64,000 nucleotides of DNA from NCBI GenBank assembly GCA_039654915.1, contig CM077593.1, forward strand, positions 75,558,501 to 75,622,500, in the 5' to 3' direction. How positions within the stretch are numbered: position 1 is the stretch's first letter; each line of letters starts with the position of its first letter. The notes under the pieces are model-generated. The model worked only from the letters and a program-made list of their open reading frames with translations. It searched no databases and was not told where the DNA came from. This DNA comes from Aquilaria yunnanensis (Eukaryota > Streptophyta > Magnoliopsida > Malvales > Thymelaeaceae). Shown here piece after piece: positions 56,791 through 64,000 of this stretch. The position numbers and the translations under genes are program-made.

Positions 56791-57906
56791 AACTACCTAT
56801 ATGGACTATATGGATGGGCAGGGATAGAGCTCTAAGATAATCCGAGCTTTGTCCCATCAAGGAAGACATCTTGGCCATGAAGTCTGAGTCTGGATATATC
56901 ACGGTGGTGTATCAGAGTGAAGATGGTGTTCAGTAGTAGCTTTCCTGAGATATTTTTTTTCCGAGATGTCGGAGAGCCAGTCATGAGGCTTTCGCAAGTC
57001 TGCTACAGATGTACGATCAATTTAGAAAATTCCAAAGGCTAATCTTACCAATGTACTAGGAAATGCAAAAGTGCAATTCTGTCCCAAGAAAATTTTCCTA
57101 TACACAAGAGCCGGACCAAATCAAGAGTGTTTTTCTTTAAGATACCTAAATCTTTTACACTCAAACTAGTCTAATTCACATAATTTATTTGTGCAGTTAT
57201 TGCACTCTCCCTCCTCCAAATTCACTGCAATAATAACTATTTTGACTAGCTCCAAAAATTCCTGTAATATTTTTATATTAGGCATGCTTTTCACAACCAA
57301 TTTACCGTATGTTAGTACTTGAGTATTCACTTTAAAACCATAATATAGTTACTAATTGTTTCTTAAAAATAGAATTTAGTCCCTATACATTTTAAAAATT
57401 TTCGATTCATTATGTTTTACAATATTTTGAAACTAACCCCAAAAAATTTGATAAGATTTTCTAGTAACTACTAAGTTTGAAAAGAAACGAAAAAAATGTC
57501 AAATTTTGGCGAGTTGTGGAATGAAGTGGGTAGATGATTGTGACAAAGATTTTCTAGTAACCTGGTAGTAGGACAACAATAGCCCTTTGTGTGATTCGTC
57601 AAATGAAATTGTCAACATTGTCAATCGTGTTGACAATTGAGTTGTGTAATTGATCACCAAATACATTCATATAACGTGAAGACTCAATCATTATTCTTAT
57701 TGACTGGGAATACAGTATGCCGAACGTATTAGATATGATGGAATAGTAACCCCCGAAAAGCCCATCATAATAAATATCTAAGTCACCGTAATAACAAGAC
57801 TACCTAACCCTTTAATATAGAAAAGTTCATAATAAAACCTCTCCGTTTGAATAGTATATTGTTTGCTAGTAGATTTTCAAATTGCGTTGTCGATTAGAAT
57901 TAGTTA
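56791..57906. other. Intergenic sequence
   Basis: No gene or element ends recognised. Confidence 0.4.
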
Positions 57907-58428
57907 TTAGATAATGGGGAAAGAACACATTTAATCTTAAATTTTTAATCAATTTTCTATTTAAATTCTAGAATTTTGCAAGTTTTTATTTGAGTTCTAA
58001 AACATTCAAACTATGTAAACAGTTAAGTCTAAACCATTAGCCATCTGTTTTGGGAGTAACTTTAAGATAAATGTTTACACATTTTGTTAGTTTTAGGACT
58101 CAAAAATAAATTTAGAAAGTCTTAGGACTTAAATAGAAGTCCACAAAATATTTAGGATTACACTACAACAAAAAGGTTTATAGGTGACATACATTTACCG
58201 ACGTTTTCAAAAAAATGTCAAAAAAAACATATTATTACTGACATGTTTAAAAAAATGTAAGTAAAGAACTATTTTAACCCGACGAATTTAAAAAAATGCA
58301 GCTAAAATGACCTCTTATACTTGACATATTTAAAAAATTGCAACAAAATATCTGTCCAAGCCCAACAAAATCCTAAAAACGCATTTAAAAGTCCACCTAA
58401 GAACGACTAGTTTCTAAAACGCAGCTAA

Positions 58429-58880
58429 ATGGTTCGGCCCACTAACAAAGCCCTGCTCGGTCCAAAAATTAAGAAAAAAGGGTTTGGGGGGAGAAAAAGA
58501 GTTTGGGGGGGAGGCGTGCGGCGTGCAGCTGGTGTCTTCCTTCGCCATTACTACCAGTCGGTGGCTTCTCAATGGAAACCTTCCTCCGCCGGTGCTTCAT
58601 CAGCTCCTTCCACCACCGCTTCGTCTACTCGTCCCGCTACCACTGCCTTTCACAAGAATTTCACATTCCTCGCCCGAAAGCTGCAGGACTTCTCATCAAG
58701 ACCAAGGGTAACATTGAAAATTGCTATGACTACATTCGCTAGTAATGATGTCTAGGTTGCTACTTTGTTCGATTCTCCACTCCCAGCAAGACTCATGTCT
58801 GGTTTCTACTGGAGACTCTTCTGTTCTTTTCGTCAAGTTCTGTTTTACAATTTCTACTGCTTGTTCTGTATTTATCGGCT
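58429..58880 (+). pseudogene. GC-rich captured exon of unknown origin
   Basis: It is clearly GC-richer than its surroundings, with three overlapping open plus frames. One reads FLRHYYQSVASQWKPSSAGA...STRPATTAFHKNFTFLARKLQDFSSRPR (Ser/Thr/Ala-rich, basic, organelle-presequence-like); another reads FLRRCFISSFHHRFVYSSRYHC. I cannot tell which frame was original and recognise neither. Base composition and position beside other captured fragments suggest a first exon or 5' UTR of a host gene. Confidence 0.35.
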
Positions 58881-59013
58881 TCAATTATGAGAGTCATAGG
58901 ACTTAAGTGGAATTAATTCTTGTCCAATTTTCTAGTTTGCATTTCATGCCTCCTCCGAATTCACATTTTTTCTTGTTGTGATTACCGAGTAAACCTTGCT
59001 TTCTCATATAGTT

Positions 59014-59093
59014 CACTCTCAGAGTCTGTTGGATGAAGCATTTGAGTTTATCCATTCAATGCCTGTTCAGCCAAATGCCATTATTTGGAGCAT
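59014..59093 (+). pseudogene. Captured PPR-protein fragment
   Basis: One frame gives SLLDEAFEFIHSMPVQPNAI followed by IWS, the motif (LxEAxxFIxxMPxxPNxxIW) at the start of the E domain of plant PPR proteins of the PLS class. Only about 27 codons are present. The fragment is bounded by two perfect copies of a 17-bp sequence, TTGCTTTCTCATATAGT (58996-59012 and 59094-59110). It has no role in the MED33 fragment that follows. Confidence 0.7.
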
Positions 59094-59317
59094 TTGCTTT
59101 CTCATATAGTGTTGTTGAAGTTGAGGACAAAACTCTAATCTGTTGGAGTTGAGTGTTAACGGCATTTTCTTCTTTACTTGTCTGTGTTATTGTTTTTACA
59201 TTGCAAGTTGCTGAATTTCACCGGATCAGTTGTGGGGACTTTCAAGGGATTTCCTTTGGTTTATGATCTTGCATTTGTTGTGTTGTTTCCTCATGTCATT
59301 ATTTGTTCTTCCAACAG

Positions 59318-59415
59318 AGTAATTCCATGTCGAAGTTTTCAACCAGCAGCTTACAGGCTTTACCTGGAACTCGTAAAAAGACATGCTTTTGCTCTGAAAT
59401 ATCAAATCAGAGGGC
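59318..59415 (+). pseudogene. MED33: Captured MED33 fragment, exon 1 of 3
   Basis: Starts after the acceptor TTCTTCCAACAG. In frame it reads VIPCRSFQPAAYRLYLELVKRHAF...IRGPDYQR, a segment from the N-terminal third of plant Mediator subunit MED33 (REF4/RFR1), a tail-module protein that acts in phenylpropanoid gene control. The exon ends CAGAG|GCATGT, so the donor is GC instead of GT. Phase agrees with the next exon (AG + A = Arg). It is not an independent gene, as no upstream or downstream MED33 exons are in the window. Confidence 0.82.
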
Positions 59416-59733
59416 CAGATTATCAGAGGCATGTTGTTTCCTTCAAATTACTTTTCCAGGAAGAAGTTCATTTTTTGTGGCATTGTTTGCTTCACCTAGT
59501 GAATGCGTTTCAGCTTATAGCTTTTCAGAGTGGGTTATATTCTGTACAATAGGCATTTCATTTTAGATTGTATTTTCTATATCCACAGGTCTCCATAACG
59601 CATTTTTTTTGTCCTGAAGGATTTTCTAAATTATTGGAAAATTTTATTATTTGATGTGGTAAAGTTTGTTGACTTCTGACTATAGAGGTTCATAGTCATT
59701 CAATTGATTTCCTGGTCCTCTCATTTCCACAGA

Positions 59734-60081
59734 GTTCTGAACTCAATAGACACAGTTCTCCATCTTTTTGAGATTCTTGGTCTGCAATCAAAGGAACCTG
59801 GTGTTCTTCTGGTTGAATTCATGTATTCAATAGTGTCACAATTGCTAGATGCATCACTTGATGATGAAGCACTGCTAGAGCTTACACCAGAAGGCACATC
59901 CAGATGGACCATCAGACCTTCAGCAATAGATCTAGAGGACCATGATAGATATGCTCCAAAGACGGCTGAACATCAGGAAAGGATGAAGAAGTTTAATACC
60001 ATGATGGCCATTGAAATAATTGAGCAATTTCTCGAGAACAAAATGATGTCAAAGATGCTTTGCCTGGCACATCGAAACATG
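59734..60081 (+). pseudogene. MED33: Captured MED33 fragment, exon 2 of 3
   Basis: After the acceptor TTTCCACAG the frame reads VLNSIDTVLHLFEILGLQ, EPGVLLVEF, SQLLDASLDDEALLELTPEG, then EHQERMKKFNTMMAIEIIEQFLENK and LAHRNM. This is a strongly recognisable, uninterrupted MED33 exon; SQLLDASLDDE.LLELTPE is a hallmark of the family. The donor is near 60078 (ACAT|GTGTGTGG). The exon is still open, so the capture is younger than most coding remnants here or has had little time to decay. Confidence 0.9.
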
Positions 60082-60463
60082 TGTGTGGTTTGAAACTCAC
60101 TTACAGTTTGCTGTCTTACTCTCTGCATTTTACTTTTATCTATTGTCTCAAAATAAGGGGATAAGGAGAACTATGTTTTCCTTTGCTTTCTCAATTAGTG
60201 GAAACTCTGTGTTTTATCCCTAGATTCTACAGTAAAAATTTTGTTCTAACTTGGTCATTGTTCTGCATATAAATGACACATATTGATAAAATGCTTCTAT
60301 GGGCAAATAGGTGGTGACCTAGATTGCTCTTCAATATCTCATTTTGTGACAAGTTATCAAATTTTATGTTTTGAAGGTTTTTCGGTCAAACTCAAACTCG
60401 CCATTGTTATCATTTTTAATCTATTTATTTGTTAAACTTCTTTGTTTGGTATACCAGGCCTTC

Positions 60464-60779
60464 TCATTGGAAAGATTTCATTCAGAGGTTACAGCTTCTT
60501 GTAACAAATTCATCAGCATTGAAGACCTCAAAGACAGCAATACCAGAGTCTCTTCTACAACTAACATCAAATACTTAAAATGTCTTGCTTCAAGAATGCA
60601 AAACAAGTTCGCTACAAAGGTTCCATGTAGTTATGGCTTTCGGATCTCTATCATCTGCTGCTAGTCTGTATCCTGGAGCCAGTCGTTCTGCACTTTGGCT
60701 TCCACTTGATCTAGTTTTGGAAGATGCTATGGATGGCTATCAAGTTAGTACAAAAAGTGCAGTTGAAATTATAACTGGT
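60464..60779 (+). pseudogene. MED33: Captured MED33 fragment, exon 3 of 3 (nonsense)
   Basis: After the acceptor GGTATACCAG the frame reads SHWKDFIQRLQLLVTNSSAL, then IPESLLQLTSNT, an in-frame TAA near 60575, NVLLQECKTSSLQRF, VMAFGSLSSAAS, GASRSALWLPLDLVLEDAMD, SAVEIITG, ending at the donor ACTG|GTAAAAG. The order and spacing match plant MED33. The TAA would truncate any product about two thirds of the way before the end of the fragment. Intron positions appear kept, so the capture was of genomic DNA and not cDNA. Confidence 0.88.
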
Positions 60780-61146
60780 AAAAGAGATAGTTTTCAGGAC
60801 TAAAAGTTTAAAATCTCCTTAACAAATTGACAGTTTTGGTCTTGCTTATCACGATTGAGTGGAGTGAGAAAAAAAATAGAAAAATGGTGAAGGGCATAGA
60901 TAACTTTATAGGGAAATTTTATTTATTTATGTATTTATTTATGTGAAGGAAGTAACCATTTCAAAATATGTATATATAAGAGTTGCCTGCAGTGTGTACT
61001 CTGTACTAAGTGATGGTTCCCTTGCGATTCAACATTTTCTTGTTTTGAGCACCGGACCTAGTTTGACCAAAGCTCTCTTTCTTCATGTTATTCAGTTTGT
61101 GTTGTTCTAGATTTCAATTTGACCAAGGTTCTAAAATTTATCTGGC

Positions 61147-61286
61147 AGTGGAGGGCAGATCCTAATAATCAGTGGAATGGAGGTTATTACCGGGGGCATG
61201 GTTATGGTGCAAATGGTTATAGCGGTGGGGTAGCTAATGAGGATCCAACCTTCTATGCCTCAGCTGCTGTTCCTGGGTCATCCTGA
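61147..61286 (+). pseudogene. Captured C-terminal exon, RBP45/47-like
   Basis: After the acceptor TTTATCTGGCAG the frame reads WRADPNNQWNGGYYRGHGYG, then ANGYSGG, DPTFYASAA and VPGSS before TGA. It is a Gly/Tyr/Asn-rich, low-complexity tail like the C-terminal extension of plant RBP45/RBP47 poly(A)-binding-type RNA-binding proteins (NQWNGGYYGYGQGY..., DP..YY), which follows their third RRM. No RRM is present. The tail is low-complexity, so the family assignment is tentative. It does not come from MED33. Confidence 0.5.
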
Positions 61287-61556
61287 GATACTAATAGTTG
61301 ATGTATAAGTCTACACTTATTTTTGTTTATTCAACAAAATTTTGCCTAGCATTATGCATTAACGATTTAGTAGAATTCTTATCTTCCCTTTGAACCCAAA
61401 CAATAGTTTCATTCATTTAGCTAATATGTTATTTCTTTGGTTGTATAGTGTCTACAGGGGACCTATTCCTGTAAAAGAACTTGTCGAGCATGTTGCGAGC
61501 TATATGCACTTATGTACACTTTACTGCTGGCTTAGGTTTGGGTATTAATCACACTT

Positions 61557-61891
61557 TTGGCCAGTCTCGTGCTAGACAGTCTAGAGCAGACTGCCCATGT
61601 TAAGTCCATAAAGGTACAGCAACTTCAAAGTGAGGTGCAAGAGATGAGACTTGAAATGAAGGAGAAAGATGATCGAGTTGAAAATCTGGAGAAACAAGTG
61701 AAGGAAAAAGATGATCGTTTGGAGAAGTTGGAAGAACAAGTGGCTCTACTTCTACAAAAGGTTAAACTCTAACTAGCTAACTAGTTATTTTTTATGTTCA
61801 CATCAAACATGACATAATTTGTTGTTGCATTCTATTTTATTAGGTGAAGAAAAAGTCCAAGCAGAAGAGAATGTTTCATGTTGATAAGTAG
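61557..61891 (+). CDS. Coiled-coil coding exons of the CACTA element
   Basis: Exon-like frame to 61760, an intron GTTAAA...TTTTATTAG, and a second exon 61844-61891 ending in TAG. The spliced product has heptad-rich VQQLQSEVQEMRLEMKEKDD, then NLEKQVKEKDDRLEKLEEQV and ALLLQK, followed by a basic tail VKKKSKQKRMFHVDK. EKDDR is duplicated. Such a C-terminal coiled coil with a basic end is usual in TNPA/Transposase_24-type proteins of CACTA elements, so this may be the last part of the element's own second gene rather than captured DNA. The start codon is not visible (no ATG before the coil), so the product is partial. Confidence 0.5.
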
Positions 61892-63597
61892 ATGTCAAGC
61901 AGAAGGCCTTAAGGTAAATCACTTTCCCCCCCTAAGATTATCTGAGATTATCTGTTGGTGGTTCTCTTCTTGAGACCTCTTGTCTTACCATTAATTCTAG
62001 TTGATCTGATACATGGCTGTGGGATTGGGTTTAAAATTTGCGCAAACTTGGAACTGCTTTCTGCCAAGATTAATCTCTCTATGCTGTATCTTATGAACAA
62101 TACCAAAATTTATGGTTATTATGAATAGTAATCTTGTGTTAGTAGTTAGAATGTAGTTTAATTAGAATGCATTCGGCTTGAGCCTACAGGTCCAAAATTT
62201 CTGGTTATTATGAACAGTTAATTTGCTTAATGATTGTGGTTAAATATGCGACAAGCTATGCGTCTGGTTTTATTTTTAGATGAGAAAAGATTAGAGCCTC
62301 ATGGAACTCATAAAATGCATTTGCACTTGTTTTCAAATTCAGGTACCTTTATCGATTTCATACTTAGTATCGGTTTGCTAGGATCAAAGACAAGTTCATC
62401 TGTGGATCAATTTTGAGCCTTCTCCTCTATTATTGGTGGTACCTAGTTCATGCCAATCACATGATGTGGCGGAAGGAAGAGAGCCACCCAGAGAAGTGAG
62501 GCTGCTGGAGTTAAAGTCATTTTTTGATTTAGTCTTTGTACTGAACCTTGGACATACTATTACTACAATAGTAATTCATAATTATTTAGAGTTTCTACAT
62601 GTATGAATTTATTACAATTTTTATTAATTAAAAAATTTCATTATTCAACATAAATGTTCGTGCAGTTTTTATTGATGATAATAATGTGGTATTATGATCT
62701 CCTACTACGAAATAAGTGAACAATGATATACTAGGCAAGAAAATTAATATTCCAACTATCCTTTAATAGCAGCGTTTTTTTACAAAAATGCTGGAAAATT
62801 CATGTACATTGCCGACATTTTTTGAATAAAAATGCTATTGAATGCAGTACATTAGTGACGTTTTTAAAAATAAAAAAGTGACTAAATATGATAAATTTAC
62901 CTGTGTTTCTTGTTAAAAACGTCACTATTGGTTATCCTTTACTTGCATTTATAAAACGCAGGGAAATACCTAAAACCTTTACCAACGTGTACCTAGACAA
63001 CATTTTTTGGTGGCGTTTTTAAATTGTCGGAGAAGGTGAGGCCACGTTTTAAAAACGTCACTAAAAGTTAAAAAAAATGTCACTAATGAACCATTTTGTT
63101 GTAGTGTTAAAAGTGGTGTAAAATTTTTTTAGAAGTAAGAATTTATTATAATCATTTAGTTTTCGTTTGAGTAGTTTTTTGTTCATATTTTTTTATTTTT
63201 AAAATTTAGAAAAAGCTAAAAATGTATATGTTTCTGCATATAGCAAAAATAAAAATATTTTTCATTTATCATAAAGAGTGATTAAAAGTTTCAAAGAACA
63301 AAAGAACACTTTTAGTCCTAAATCTTTTACAAATTTTCTATTTAAGTCATAAAAATTTTGTGAATTTCTATTAAGTCCTAAAACTTTGTGAATATCTTCT
63401 TGAGTCTTAAAACTTGCAAAAATATGTAAACACTTAGTCCTAAAGCTAAACCCAGAACAGGTGATGATAGTTTAGAACTAATGGGTTTTATGTTTTGAAA
63501 ATTTTAGGACTCAAATAAAAACTCGTAAAATTTTATGTCTTAAATAGTAAAGTAATTAAAGTTTTAAGACTAAATTTGTTCTTTCCCCTTAGATAAT

Positions 63598-64000
63598 TAG
63601 TCCAACGACTTAGCGTGTGCTTGAAACATGGACTTGCCTCAACATTGATTTATGCTCGAGGCACACCATCTATTATGTGAACCATGTCAGACACGAACAC
63701 CAAACAAGCCTATTGTCAATTGAAAACATTCCTTGAAAGCTTTCTAAGATTCAAAAGTGCCTTGACACCTCCCATTATCAACCTATGATTAGGAATAAAA
63801 GCTATATAGGATGAAAATAAAAGTCTATAAACGCTACCCTAAGCCAACTTTTGCAGGTAACAGTAGCTATATTGGTTATGTTGGACAAAAAAAAAATAAA
63901 GATAGGATCCTCCATTACAAGCCAACAAGTAATATGTAACAGAAGGTATCAAGAATGCAACGCTATGGTCATACAGATGAGGAGGAAGGGATAAGTTGTT
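63598..64000. other. Intergenic sequence to the window end
   Basis: No gene or element ends recognised. Confidence 0.4.

Larger units (their letters stand above)
58161..63106 (+). mobile_element. CACTA element carrying captured host-gene fragments
   Basis: A 4946-bp element with termini CACTACAACAAAAAGGTTTA and, inverted at the right, CACTACAACAAAATGGTTCA, and the 3-bp duplication TTA (58158-58160 and 63107-63109), as in CACTA transposons. Subterminal repeats of the type GACATTTTTTTAAAAA/AAAACGCAGC/AACGTCACTAA occur on both sides (58190-58425 and 62765-63090). No TNP2 transposase is present. The interior holds MED33 exons, a PPR fragment, an RBP45/47-like tail and a coiled-coil exon, all in plus orientation. 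It is thus a non-autonomous gene-capturing CACTA, inserted in the left arm of a Mutator-like element. Confidence 0.9.
57916..63588. mobile_element. Mutator-like element, split by a CACTA insertion
   Basis: The termini are the inverted repeats GGGGAAAGAACACATTTAATC (left) and, reverse-complemented from the right, GGGGAAAGAACAAATTTAGTC. The similarity extends inward for about 240 bp (TTTTTATTTGAGTTCTAAAA; ACCATTAG; TGTTTACA; TTTTAGGACTCAA). The perfect 9-bp duplication TTAGATAAT flanks it (57907-57915 and 63589-63597). Without the CACTA element (58161-63106 plus one TTA) the original is about 720 bp, mostly two long inverted arms, so a foldback-like MULE without transposase. Confidence 0.88.

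Noticed and set aside
59318..60779. Functional MED33 gene
   Set aside because: Only three internal exons of a protein over 1,000 residues long, one with a stop, inside a transposon.

Overview
This is nuclear DNA of a flowering plant, AT-rich and very poor in genes. The evidence is the plant-type transposable elements (Ac-like hAT, CACTA/En-Spm, Mutator-like, Ty1-copia, L1-type LINE, Stowaway-like MITEs) and fragments of plant genes (MED33, a PPR protein, ubiquitin, probably an RBP45/47-type protein) broken by GT/GC-AG introns. The species cannot be named from the window. I see no rRNA, tRNA, CRISPR or bacterial feature.

Layout. 0-1.7 kb: two Stowaway-like MITEs, the end of one Ac-like hAT element, and a complete 694-bp hAT element with a MITE nested in it. 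1.7-4.8 kb: decayed LINE on the minus strand. 6.6-7.9 kb: half of a long LTR. 8.2-9.0 kb: decayed CACTA coding sequence. 11.1-14.3 kb: full-length hAT element with a broken transposase gene. 14.3-15.4 kb: Mutator-like element that has captured polyubiquitin sequence (Pack-MULE). 17.0-17.7 kb: the best candidate host gene, a two-exon 53-residue secreted peptide precursor. 18.4-19.0 kb: small hAT element. 19.9-22.0 kb: satellite-like array interrupted by a 1.4-kb insertion. 22.7-25.4 kb: solo LTR with perfect target-site duplication. 26.3-28.6 kb: possible minus-strand host gene. 28.7-30.2 kb: non-autonomous hAT element beside that gene's presumed promoter. 30.5-43.0 kb: L1-type LINE split by a 9-kb CACTA element. 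43.3-43.9 kb: likely hAT-type MITE. 44.2-46.8 kb: second solo LTR of the same family, opposite orientation. 47.9-56.8 kb: third long copy of that LTR, split by a 6-kb Ty1-copia element. 57.9-63.6 kb: Mutator-like element split by a CACTA element that carries pieces of several host genes.

The most interesting locus is the last one. A CACTA element (58161-63106; CACTACAACAAAA termini; TTA duplication) sits in a terminal inverted repeat of a Mutator-like element (57916-63588; 9-bp duplication TTAGATAAT). Inside are three adjacent exons of Mediator subunit MED33 with their introns, a PPR fragment bounded by a 17-bp direct repeat, a Gly/Tyr-rich tail like that of RBP45/47 proteins, and a coiled-coil exon. 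Together with the ubiquitin Pack-MULE at 14.3 kb, two different transposon superfamilies in one window have captured host genes.

No coding transposon here looks autonomous: each transposase or polyprotein gene has frameshifts or stops. The copia element has also lost most of one LTR, including the promoter. Element borders were found by reading terminal repeats and target-site duplications by eye. Coordinates of duplicated sites should be exact to a base or two; borders of decayed elements are approximate.
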